Below, piece after piece: positions 43,424 through 51,177 of a stretch of 60,489 bases of DNA. Numbering within the stretch: position 1 is the first letter of the stretch; each line of letters begins with the position of its first letter. Made by a program: the position numbers and the translations under genes. The stretch covers positions 1 through 60,489 of IMG/VR virus record IMGVR_UViG_3300037336_000242; one strand, written 5' to 3'. Under the pieces are notes generated by a model, which did no database searches, had not been told where the DNA came from, and saw nothing but the letters and a program-made list of their open reading frames with translations. The stretch comes from a virus.

Positions 43424-44335
43424 TTAACGCCCCAACCAGTTACCACGGCCAACATCGGCCAATGATTCACCAATGGCTTTTTTGCGGTCGATAACGTCCT
43501 TAGTGAGAAATGATTCAGCATCGCGTAGCACGTCATCAAATGATCGGGTCACGCCTGCAATATCGTCATAACCAGCGGCTTCACGCTTGCGGCGGGTTTC
43601 GGCATACCGCGCTTGTTTATCAATCAGGCGTTGGTTTTCCTGTAGCAATTCGCCAATCTGGTCATAGGCTTGGGCGTTTTGTTGCGACATTTGCACACAA
43701 GCATGGATGCTGTCATACATGCTCAAAACTTGCTGATCAAGCGCTTGGGCAAGCATGATCTGTGCTAAATCCATGCCCTCAAAATCGGTCATGCTGTCAA
43801 ACATTGGCACGCCGTCGATAGGCTCGCACGGTAGCAGCAAGCCGTCGAATAATTGGCCGTCGCCTACGTTGGTTGCATAGTTAGGCTGCATCACATAGTC
43901 GAAGCCGTAAAAGCCTGTTACCGCTAGTTTATTGCCCACGGCGCGGTAGTGCTGTGCTGTGCTGAATCCGCCCGTTTTGGATAGGTATTGGCGGCGTGCA
44001 AACTCGCCTGAATCGTTGTCGAGAAATTCCTCGACGTGATCGACTGTTCCGTCTGACTTGGCTGATATTTCGAGTGTGCGGATAGCAGGTTCTAGCTTAA
44101 TCGCCTTACCATCAATAAAAGCGGTTTCAGGCGGTTGCATGCCGAACCGTTGGCGCACTTGGTGCCCGTAGTAACCCAACAGGCTACCCGTGCTGACCAT
44201 TTCTTGAGTTGCCGCGCCGTTAATTTGCGCCACCATCGACCCAATATCTACATTTGAGCGGTCTTGCCCTGTGGCTTTGCGGCCACGGTCGGACAGGTTG
44301 TAGGTTAGCTTTTTGGTTTTGCGTGATTGGCTCAT
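43424..44335 (-). CDS. MFD-motif protein, 303 aa
   Basis: Contains GVPMFDSMTDFEGMDLAQIML near residue 180, the clearest match to the MFDSMIGDFE segment of the giant protein. Also GQLFDGLLLP just before. N-terminus basic; C-terminus helical (RYAETRRKREAAGYDD). First gene of the packaging/modification operon, behind a terminator, a GGAACC element and a terminator-like hairpin. Possible head-internal or assembly protein. Confidence 0.65.
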   Translation of the reverse strand: MSQSRKTKKLTYNLSDRGRKATGQDRSNVDIGSMVAQINGAATQEMVSTGSLLGYYGHQVRQRFGMQPPETAFIDGKAIKLEPAIRTLEISAKSDGTVDHVEEFLDNDSGEFARRQYLSKTGGFSTAQHYRAVGNKLAVTGFYGFDYVMQPNYATNVGDGQLFDGLLLPCEPIDGVPMFDSMTDFEGMDLAQIMLAQALDQQVLSMYDSIHACVQMSQQNAQAYDQIGELLQENQRLIDKQARYAETRRKREAAGYDDIAGVTRSFDDVLRDAESFLTKDVIDRKKAIGESLADVGRGNWLGR

Positions 44336-44336
44336 G

Positions 44337-44366
44337 CAAAAAATCCCTAGATTAAACGTCTAGGGA
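44337..44366 (-). promoter_or_regulatory. Terminator-like hairpin abutting the 44335 start
   Basis: ATCCCTAGACG and CTAGGGAT arms followed by T6, then GC-ATG. Third example of a leader hairpin sitting at the start codon of a late operon. Confidence 0.6.
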
Positions 44367-44401
44367 TAGTGTGTGTTGCGGGTCATTAAAGGCGCTTGAT
44401 T

Positions 44402-44410
44402 GGTTCCAAT
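44402..44410 (-). promoter_or_regulatory. Late-operon GGAACC element (ATTGGAACC)
   Basis: Copy of the GGAACC word, directly after the terminator at 44411 and 67 bp before the 44335 start. Confidence 0.55.
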
Positions 44411-44439
44411 GAAAAGCCCCGCTAAATAGCAGGGCTTTC
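44411..44439 (-). terminator. Terminator of the antirepressor gene
   Basis: AAAGCCCTGCTATTTAGCGGGGCTTTT, six or more pairs with T4 on the minus strand. Confidence 0.8.
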
Positions 44440-44457
44440 ATACCATACCATACGGTA

Positions 44458-45303
44458 TTACTTGCTGTTCACCAGCCAATAGCGGTTGCGCGTTTCGACC
44501 GACTCATGCCACGGGTAGGCGTAGATCATTGCGGCGTTGCCAGACCGCCCAATCTGCCGTAACAGCATATTGGCCTCTGTGCCTCCGAATACGAAGCGAT
44601 CATGCACGGCAGCGGCGATATTGGGGTTTAGGCCGCTAATCGCGCTGCCATATCGCTGCCACCATGAATAGACCCATAGCATGTTATTGCAAAGGGCGTA
44701 TACGTCGTGAACCATTGGAGCGGGGTTTTGTGGGGCAGGTTCTGGTTTAGCTTTGATTTGCATATCGGCCAGATAGGCTTTGGCATCATCGAAATGCACA
44801 GCCAGCAGTTGGTCATACTTGCCGATTTTAAAATGGCGGTTGTGACGCGCCCACATTTCAGCATACGCCTTGCGGCAACCCTGCGCACGTTGGCGCACAA
44901 CTTCCTGTAGGGCAGATTGCTGTTCGGGGCTAATGACGTGACGGGCGTTAATGGCTTGTCCCTTTGTCCAGTAGTCCCACAGCACGTCGTCACACTCACT
45001 CTGGTACATGATGACCTTGGCGCGTGTGTCGAGGTTCGGGATTTTGTTTGGGCTGATCGAGTAAAGCCATGCTGCGAGTTTGCGAATAGGCAAGCAAGTC
45101 ATTAGGCGTTCTTTGCCGTCATTTGCAACCATCACGATTTCCGTGATAGTTGAGCTAAACCGTTGTTTTAGCTTCTCATGCTGACTTTGCCAAGTTAAAC
45201 CCATGCCTTCAGCGATAGGTTTCATTGGTGTGTATGGCTGGCCGTTGTGTTCAACGACGAATAATTCTGTGCCGTGAAATGGCACAACGATCTTGCTAGA
45301 CAT
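44458..45303 (-). CDS. ant: Phage antirepressor with P22_AR-type N-terminal domain, 281 aa
   Basis: N-terminus FHGTELFVVEHNGQPYTPMKPI followed by EGMGLTWQSQHEKLK and PIRKLAAWLYSISPNKI is the P22_AR/antirepressor signature. Such proteins inactivate the phage CI repressor and promote induction. A long leader with a c4-like RNA controls it, as in phages P1 and P7. Terminator downstream. The C-terminal half has no recognised motif. Confidence 0.88.
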   Translation of the reverse strand: MSSKIVVPFHGTELFVVEHNGQPYTPMKPIAEGMGLTWQSQHEKLKQRFSSTITEIVMVANDGKERLMTCLPIRKLAAWLYSISPNKIPNLDTRAKVIMYQSECDDVLWDYWTKGQAINARHVISPEQQSALQEVVRQRAQGCRKAYAEMWARHNRHFKIGKYDQLLAVHFDDAKAYLADMQIKAKPEPAPQNPAPMVHDVYALCNNMLWVYSWWQRYGSAISGLNPNIAAAVHDRFVFGGTEANMLLRQIGRSGNAAMIYAYPWHESVETRNRYWLVNSK

Positions 45304-45324
45304 GACTGTCTCCTAGTGTAGGAT

Positions 45325-45460
45325 TTCAGCCACCCAATAAATGCGAACAAATGGGGTGGCGAGTTAAGTGGAATTCGCATTATCAGTCACTAGGCTACTG
45401 ACGCATCCGAGGATGCTTCCACCTAACCCGCCAAAACGGGTATGAAACCATTTTCAGCAC
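45325..45460 (-). promoter_or_regulatory. Antirepressor leader with targets for the c4-like RNA
   Basis: Between the c4-like RNA and ant. It holds GCCTAGTGACT (minus 45395-45385) and GGATGCG (minus 45408-45402), complementary to two c4 segments, plus a GCATCC/GGATGC hairpin and a GCCACCC/GGGTGGC pairing close to the ribosome binding site. A short 18-codon frame starts near 45446. Confidence 0.7.
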
Positions 45461-45488
45461 ACACGCTAAAAAATGACTCAAGATAGGC

Positions 45489-45566
45489 AATAAAAAACCG
45501 CTTACGCGGCCTTTCGGCCTAGTGACTTTGCAGGATGCGAAACCTGACACCCGATTTTGCGGGTGC
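45489..45566 (-). ncRNA. c4: c4-like antisense RNA controlling the antirepressor
   Basis: Starts at the promoter below, folds a CACCCG/CGGGTG hairpin, shows CGCATCC (45539-45533) and AGTCACTAGGC (45527-45517) in open segments, and ends at a terminator (CCGC-GTAA-GCGG and T6). Both open segments are perfectly complementary (7 and 11 nt) to the leader of ant downstream, in the same order, the way c4 of P1/P7 silences its antirepressor transcript. Confidence 0.82.
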
Positions 45567-45572
45567 ATGGAT

Positions 45573-45601
45573 AGATTAGGGGCGTTTCAAGAAATTGTCA
45601 A
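45573..45601 (-). promoter_or_regulatory. Promoter of the c4-ant transcript
   Basis: Minus strand TTGACA (45601-45596), 17-bp spacer, TAATCT (45578-45573): a strong constitutive-type promoter. It lies at the very end of the transglycosylase gene. Confidence 0.8.
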
Positions 45602-45603
45602 TA

Positions 45604-47898
45604 TCAAGCAAACACATCACGCCCACCCATACCAAGCCCACCGGTCACAGCATGCGCGATAGCTCGATCTGCGACGTTTTGGCCTATGGCGTCTGGTGAT
45701 TGCGCGATAGTCACCACTTGTGGCGTGCTACGGGTTAGCTGTTCACGCACAGGCGGCATAGCAGGGAATTTAGGCGCGTTAGGGGCTTGCCGATTGCTAA
45801 ACGCTGCCATAGGCGACGTTGGCACCAATGACGCGGCGGCGGGTAGACTAGGAATGCTAGGTATCGCCATGCTGGTTGTGTTTGGCGCAGCGGGGGCGGG
45901 TAGTGTTTCGGCTCGTTCAGCTAGGGCTGCGGGCGTTGCTGGTAATACGGTTTTTTCGGTTGCGGCGGGTTGCGGGGTTGCGGGTTGCTGTGGGGTTGCA
46001 ACAGGTGCGCCTGTTGCCGCTGTTTCTGATAATGGCGCATCAGGAAAGAAGTTTATGCTTCTATGCCTGCGAAAAACCGCATTATTAACCGCCTCGCCTT
46101 TATCAATAACCCCATCTTTATTGACATCAAGCGCGGCGTTTTTGTTGTAGGCACTTGGATGTTTGGTCTTTGTGTAGCCGCCATTAGGCACACCAAGTAC
46201 AGCGTTATACATATCAGCAATGCTTGTTTTATTGCCGCCGATTTTTGAGTCCTTCATGTATCGCTCGACATACTGCATCTGAGCTTCAAACGATAGTCCG
46301 CCAAATTCATCACGGCTCATTCCGTAATACTTGCCACGAGTCCCGCCCGATCCTTCGATGAATTGCAGCAATCCAGTGGCCGAAGTAGGCGTTTGTCCCT
46401 TGGCGGCCTTGTTTCTTATAGATGGATCGAAAGTCCCGCCCGTCTCAAAAGATATGATTGCAGCCAAGTCATTTGGATTAACCCCTAATCGCTGTGCAGA
46501 CGCTTTTATGGCAGCAGCCTTGTCTGGCGTGAATGTTCGCGATGGCCGCGCACTTCTACCCACAGCAGCAGTTTCACCCTCACCACTTGCCACGCCTTGA
46601 CTACCGATCTGCGTTTCCTCTAAACGCAACCTATCCCCACCTCTAAACTTAGAAGTAACCGCGTTGATACCACCAATAACCCCATTCACTAGGCCAATAG
46701 CTTTGCGATTAACTGCGCCTACAAAGCCTGTATTACTCGACCCGTCCGAATTAAGCGAACCTTGTTGACCCTCTGGTCTTGCAGCATCCATCTCTGAAGA
46801 TTTTTCATCGACCCAATCAGTCACCTTGTCCACAGCAGCTTTTGCAAGATAAGCCGTAACCGCCGCAACTACCGCTGGAATCATCACCGGCAACATTCGC
46901 AGCATCGCGCCGCCGCTCATACCAGCACTTTGCGCCCTAACGGTATCGACCAGCCGCCCCCAAAACTTCCGTTCCTCGCGGTTGTGGTCTTCCTGTGCGG
47001 CTGGCAGTGGTTCAGCCTTTTTGTTGCGCTTCCACAGCATCGAAATGGGCTTTAGTGCAAAGCTGGCAGCCTTGCCCACAGGCGACAACAAACCGCCCAA
47101 CTCATTCAGCGCGTCAACAGTAGGGTCAACACCCTGCGCATTGGGCATACCAGCGGTTACGCCACCCGTGACCGCATTTTTAAACTTATCGAACCAAGAC
47201 CTATCCCCCGCCCCCTCAAATTGACCATTAGCCCCACGGCGGCGGCCATTGTTCACGCGCCCGTCTGTGTTTTCAGGCGTTGCAGCGTCATCGGCCACAC
47301 TATCAGCACCCCCCGCCTGATTCCGTGGCACAAAACGCCCCCTAGCATCGCGCACAGCAGGCGCTGGAGCGTTAGGCGCTACGCTGGTAGCATCTGCATC
47401 ACTTGGCGCGTTAGAAGGCGAAATAGGCGCTACAGCAGGGCTTGCGGTATCAACCACCGCGTCAGTAGGCAGTAACGGTTGCGGGGTAACTACAGGCGGC
47501 GTAGCAGTTGCGGTATCCATCACAGCGTCTGGCAGTGGCAATGCAGACACAAAACGCCCTCTAGCGTCACGCATCGCGGCGGGTCGATTGGTTGCATCGC
47601 GCTGGATAGAATCCTGTTCACGCGGCGCACGACTGCGACGGACACCCCCTTGCTCATTACGCACCACGTCAACAGTCGCACGCGCTTGCACAGTGGCAAT
47701 AGCCGCCGCCAATGCGCCCAATTGGTTAGCAGGCGGGTTTGCCTCGCGTTGCTCTAACATGCCTTTGAGCAGGCGCACAATTTCCTGCGTGTCATCGCTA
47801 ACCGACCGCACCACGCGCTCAAGCCGTTTTTGACCGACCAAAAAACCTAAACTATCGGATAGCAGGCCATGATCCCGCTGGTTAAAATCATCCATCAC
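45604..47898 (-). CDS. Tail tape-measure-like virion protein with lytic transglycosylase domain, 764 aa
   Basis: Proline/alanine-rich N-terminal half with RDARGRFV twice and a related NGRRRGANGQFEG, repeats typical of phage tape-measure or virion transglycosylases. A hydrophobic stretch (MLRMLPVMIPAVVAAVTAYL, about residue 325) follows. Around residues 460-580 AAIISFETGGTFDPS with catalytic Glu, and TGLLQFIEGSGG, mark a lytic transglycosylase domain that opens peptidoglycan at infection. DVNKDGVIDKGE is an EF-hand-like loop. C-terminus low complexity. Confidence 0.8.
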   Translation of the reverse strand: MMDDFNQRDHGLLSDSLGFLVGQKRLERVVRSVSDDTQEIVRLLKGMLEQREANPPANQLGALAAAIATVQARATVDVVRNEQGGVRRSRAPREQDSIQRDATNRPAAMRDARGRFVSALPLPDAVMDTATATPPVVTPQPLLPTDAVVDTASPAVAPISPSNAPSDADATSVAPNAPAPAVRDARGRFVPRNQAGGADSVADDAATPENTDGRVNNGRRRGANGQFEGAGDRSWFDKFKNAVTGGVTAGMPNAQGVDPTVDALNELGGLLSPVGKAASFALKPISMLWKRNKKAEPLPAAQEDHNREERKFWGRLVDTVRAQSAGMSGGAMLRMLPVMIPAVVAAVTAYLAKAAVDKVTDWVDEKSSEMDAARPEGQQGSLNSDGSSNTGFVGAVNRKAIGLVNGVIGGINAVTSKFRGGDRLRLEETQIGSQGVASGEGETAAVGRSARPSRTFTPDKAAAIKASAQRLGVNPNDLAAIISFETGGTFDPSIRNKAAKGQTPTSATGLLQFIEGSGGTRGKYYGMSRDEFGGLSFEAQMQYVERYMKDSKIGGNKTSIADMYNAVLGVPNGGYTKTKHPSAYNKNAALDVNKDGVIDKGEAVNNAVFRRHRSINFFPDAPLSETAATGAPVATPQQPATPQPAATEKTVLPATPAALAERAETLPAPAAPNTTSMAIPSIPSLPAAASLVPTSPMAAFSNRQAPNAPKFPAMPPVREQLTRSTPQVVTIAQSPDAIGQNVADRAIAHAVTGGLGMGGRDVFA

Positions 47899-48769
47899 GC
47901 TCGCCTATTTCTTCAAAACCATCATAGTTGTCAGTATCGACTATAACCTCTTCATCACCTGTGACTGGTTCATCTGCATCCATCGCGGCCACATCGCGGT
48001 ATCTAAACTGCTGATAGCCTTGCGCCATTCGATCCATCTTTTCCTTAGTCTTGGCCTTCAATTCCTCAATCTTCATCGACGTGGCCTCAGCCCGTGCCTG
48101 CTTGTCCTTGAAGTCATCAGGGTCTAGGCCATGCAAGGCGACTAGGTTTTGATTGCTGATCAGGTTCGACTTGGTAAGGATTGCCAGAATCTGCGAACTA
48201 CCCGATATAGCCGCCATCTGAGCGGTTGCCAGCTCGACTGCTTCGACGCTTTTACAGGCGTCAATTGTTTCTAGGTATTTAAGCAGACGTTGGGCAATCA
48301 TCACCTCTGAACCGAAAATAGTAACAGTGTGCGCCCGCATGGTTCGCACCAATTTTCGAGAATCGCTAAGGCGCTCAAGTAGCTGTTTTGGCGGTTCTGG
48401 CAGTCGTTCTAAAACGGCAAACCCAGATTCGCTATCACTAACAACAGTGACTGTTAAATCATCGGTTGTTTCAGTGCTTAAAACAACATCGCAATCATTT
48501 GTTTCTGCTGTGCTTTCATCGCTAAACTCACTAACAATTTCAGCTAGTTTTTTAGCAGTGGTTTTAACCCCTTTTTTGACGATTTTTTTGTTAGCCTTGC
48601 GCCACTTTTCACGCGCCTGTTTGCGGGTCACGGTCGGAATGCTAGGAACCTCAACACTCAGATGATCAGCCACTTGCTCAAGTATGGTTTTCCAGCTTGT
48701 CGATAGTGGGGCGACCTCCCAAAACTCACGGATGCACTGCCACACTTTAGGGTTATAGGACGTCGCCAC
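47888..48769 (-). CDS. Hypothetical helical protein, 293 aa, possible small terminase
   Basis: N-terminal ~90 residues look like a DNA-binding region with a basic helix (KQAREKWRKANKKIVKKGVKTTAKK). The middle is acidic, the C-terminal half helical (KTKEKMDRMAQGYQQF). Overlaps the start of the transglycosylase gene by 11 bp. The layout resembles small terminases of Mu-like phages, but this is a weak inference. Confidence 0.6.
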   Translation of the reverse strand: MATSYNPKVWQCIREFWEVAPLSTSWKTILEQVADHLSVEVPSIPTVTRKQAREKWRKANKKIVKKGVKTTAKKLAEIVSEFSDESTAETNDCDVVLSTETTDDLTVTVVSDSESGFAVLERLPEPPKQLLERLSDSRKLVRTMRAHTVTIFGSEVMIAQRLLKYLETIDACKSVEAVELATAQMAAISGSSQILAILTKSNLISNQNLVALHGLDPDDFKDKQARAEATSMKIEELKAKTKEKMDRMAQGYQQFRYRDVAAMDADEPVTGDEEVIVDTDNYDGFEEIGERDG

Positions 48770-48772
48770 AGA

Positions 48773-49537
48773 TCAGCCCTCACATTCTGTGTCGATCACC
48801 TCTGACACCCGCGCCCACGACAACGGCAATTGTCGAATGCTTTTTCGACCTCGCTTGTTACGCGGTTTTTGGTTTGCCAGTGGTAGCGACGTGCAAGGGT
48901 AGCGCTTTAATCGCGGTATAGCGTCCGACCCCAAATGATGACGCGGGTCATCGCTTTGGCGTTCTAGCACTGCATCCAATGCCATGTTATATCCAGTCAG
49001 ATTAACCGCTTGCGCCTTGTCAAATTCCTGCACAACCTTAAACATCATAAAAATGGCATGGCCCAGCAGGGGGTGCGCTTGCTTAATCTGATCATGTTCT
49101 TTTTTGGTGTATTCACGCCATACCAGCTTGGCCGCCTCCATCAAGGCCAGTGCATGCGGCTTAGGCATCGCTGCGATATAGTTAGCCGATAGCCGTGATA
49201 AGCCCTCGACCATCTGTTGTACTGAGCTGGCAGCAATTTCTGACAGCCCGTTATAAATCAGGCCAACACGCCCCGCTGTTTGGTCGATTTCAGGTTCAGC
49301 ACTGATTCCGCAGATATAGTCCGCACTAACCCCGTATAGCAGGCACAACTCACTAAGCAGCTCAGCATCTGGTAACGATTTTCCCGATTCCATCTCACTG
49401 ATACGGTTTTTCTGATTGGTTGTTTCATGCCAGACAATGTGCATCACGTCTGACTGCGAGTAACCCGCCAAGCGCCGTGCACTTGCTAGGTTTGCACCGA
49501 TTAACGCCCGTTTTTGTAGATCATGCCGCTTTGCCAC
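48773..49537 (-). CDS. XRE-family HTH regulator, 254 aa
   Basis: Residues 10-75 form an XRE helix-turn-helix (ANLASARRLAGYSQSDV then NRISEMESGKSLPDAELLSEL). The rest is helical with a basic C-terminus (QKPRNKRGRKSIRQLP). It ends 3 bp before the 48769 start codon, in an operon that leads to late genes, so it may control the early-late change. Confidence 0.78.
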   Translation of the reverse strand: MAKRHDLQKRALIGANLASARRLAGYSQSDVMHIVWHETTNQKNRISEMESGKSLPDAELLSELCLLYGVSADYICGISAEPEIDQTAGRVGLIYNGLSEIAASSVQQMVEGLSRLSANYIAAMPKPHALALMEAAKLVWREYTKKEHDQIKQAHPLLGHAIFMMFKVVQEFDKAQAVNLTGYNMALDAVLERQSDDPRHHLGSDAIPRLKRYPCTSLPLANQKPRNKRGRKSIRQLPLSWARVSEVIDTECEG

Positions 49538-49588
49538 AAAACACCCCTTTTGGCTTCATCATCGGTGCCTAGCCACCACGCTAGACAG

Positions 49589-49613
49589 ATGCCCCACGGT
49601 AATTATGGGGCAT
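49589..49613. terminator. Hairpin after the HU gene
   Basis: ATGCCCCA and TGGGGCAT arms around a nine-base loop. Only a short T-run follows on either strand, so termination is uncertain. Confidence 0.4.
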
Positions 49614-49622
49614 TTCGATTGA

Positions 49623-49895
49623 TCAAATGGACTTTTTCAGGTTAGGACTTGCCTTAAAAACCACTTTGCGACCAGCGGGAATGACCAGCACCTCGCCTGT
49701 TTGTGGATTGCGACCCGCACGCTCGGCTGTTTCTTTCAAGCACCACTCACCAAAGCCTGAAACCTTTACGCAACCACCGGCAATCAATTCAGCCGAAATA
49801 ACCTCTACCGCCGCCGCCAACATTCGCGCCGTTTGTGCCTTGCTTAAACCTGCATGTGCTGCAACGGCAGCCACCAATTCAGACTTAATCATCAC
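49623..49895 (-). CDS. HU/IHF-family DNA-bending protein, 90 aa
   Basis: Standard 90-residue HU fold: KSELVAAVAAHAGLSKAQT at the N-terminus and GRNPQTGE with the following VIPAGRKVVFKAS of the DNA-binding arm. A phage-carried HU/IHF may assist replication or packaging. Starts 6 bp after the kinase gene. Confidence 0.92.
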   Translation of the reverse strand: MMIKSELVAAVAAHAGLSKAQTARMLAAAVEVISAELIAGGCVKVSGFGEWCLKETAERAGRNPQTGEVLVIPAGRKVVFKASPNLKKSI

Positions 49896-49901
49896 TTGCT
49901 C

Positions 49902-50513
49902 CTATACCTGAACCACAGGCTTGCTAAAAAAACTGGGCTGCAACATTGCTAAAATCTTGTCGATGATTATATCGCGCACTTTGTCGACAGGGTCATCTGC
50001 GACCACCAGCATCGGCACACCGTGCGCCCGTAAAAACTCTGGTATTGGCTTGCTGTAAATCTGCTGCAACTTGATCGCTTCAGCGTGCGTTTCATGCTCT
50101 CCAACCACGCCACGACTAGCAATTCGCTGCAAAGCGGTATCAGCACTACTGCTTAGCTTAAAGACTAAATCGGGCTTGTACAGACCTTGCGCTTGCAAGG
50201 CGACAGATATGGCCGCATGCACGTCATCACACCCCGCCAAACAGCCCTGATAAGCCAACGTGCTAACCCACGACCGGTCCATCAGCACATAATCGTAATT
50301 TTCCTTGACCAAAAAACCACGCTCCAAGACATACCAGTCCCGCATCCGTCGCACATACCACATCGCACGCGCTGCCGGGTCACGCTGGATACCGTCATAC
50401 AGCCAACAAACTGTTTTGACCTTAAAGCCAAGGTCAGTCAGCTCAGTAGCCACCGCCTGCACCGTGGTTGTCTTGCCGCATCCGTCCGCACCCTCAAAAG
50501 CGAAGATTTTCAT
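49902..50513 (-). CDS. tmk: Thymidylate (deoxynucleoside monophosphate) kinase, 203 aa
   Basis: P-loop FEGADGCGKTT at residue 5, DRSWVSTLAYQG near residue 75 (DR motif of dTMP kinases) and an arginine-rich lid (RIASRG). Makes dTDP for phage DNA synthesis. Start at 50513 is fixed by the ATGA overlap with the 32-residue gene and GGGGTGA upstream. Confidence 0.85.
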   Translation of the reverse strand: MKIFAFEGADGCGKTTTVQAVATELTDLGFKVKTVCWLYDGIQRDPAARAMWYVRRMRDWYVLERGFLVKENYDYVLMDRSWVSTLAYQGCLAGCDDVHAAISVALQAQGLYKPDLVFKLSSSADTALQRIASRGVVGEHETHAEAIKLQQIYSKPIPEFLRAHGVPMLVVADDPVDKVRDIIIDKILAMLQPSFFSKPVVQV

Positions 50514-50608
50514 GCGGTCACCCCAATTGCATTCGTTTTTAATTCCCTCGAATTCGGGGGGATTAGATTTCCGTCGATCCAATCGCCTGCAATATCAATC
50601 TTTTTCAT
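50510..50608 (-). CDS. Small protein, 32 aa, between deaminase and kinase genes
   Basis: Starts MKKIDIAGDWIDGNLIPPNS; its ATG overlaps the deaminase stop (TGATG) and its TGA overlaps the kinase start (ATGA). It therefore fills the gap exactly, which favours real translation. No family known; it could be a leader peptide for coupling or a small subunit. Confidence 0.6.
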   Translation of the reverse strand: MKKIDIAGDWIDGNLIPPNSRELKTNAIGVTA

Positions 50609-51177
50609 CACGGTACATGCTCCATAGAATTAAAAAAATCATCCGAGTAGCGATAGTGGATCTCGCCTGACGCATCTTTATAGACTTGGACGGGCGGTCT
50701 ACCGTCATCACGCGCGATGCCGGCAGGCTTTGCTGTCCCGATCAACTCATTTCGATCTGCCCAATCTTGAGCAACTTGCCCTGTGATCCAACTACTGTCT
50801 ACAGTAACATGTTCGGAATACAACATTCTTAGTCCTGCATCTTTGTCATCAGCATCGCGATAAAACACCGACCCGATACCCGCTTTAACGATCAACTCAG
50901 CACACTTGATGCAGGGCTGGCGCGTGACGTACAGTGTCCCGCCCACAGTGTCCTCGAGTGACCCAAAAACCGCATTGATCGCCATAGCCTCAGCATGCAC
51001 TACTGTTGCAAGCGTGCGACCGTCTGCGCCCTCGCAGCACTCTAGCTTGTCGTCATTGCGATTGTATCCAGTGTATTTTTCACTCAAAACACTGACCACC
51101 GCCCCGACCTGCGCACGCTTGCAGACAGACTTGAGCGCGATAGACTCAGCGAGTCGCATCATTTCGATATGATTCAT
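50608..51177 (-). CDS. dCMP/cytidine deaminase-family protein, 189 aa
   Basis: Zinc motifs HAEAMAIN and PCIKCAELIVKAGI identify the deoxycytidylate deaminase family, which makes dUMP for thymidylate synthesis; with the kinase next door it forms a dTTP-supply pair. Start at 51177 is set by ATGA overlap with the upstream gene. The C-terminal ~70 residues are an extension beyond the core. Confidence 0.87.
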   Translation of the reverse strand: MNHIEMMRLAESIALKSVCKRAQVGAVVSVLSEKYTGYNRNDDKLECCEGADGRTLATVVHAEAMAINAVFGSLEDTVGGTLYVTRQPCIKCAELIVKAGIGSVFYRDADDKDAGLRMLYSEHVTVDSSWITGQVAQDWADRNELIGTAKPAGIARDDGRPPVQVYKDASGEIHYRYSDDFFNSMEHVP

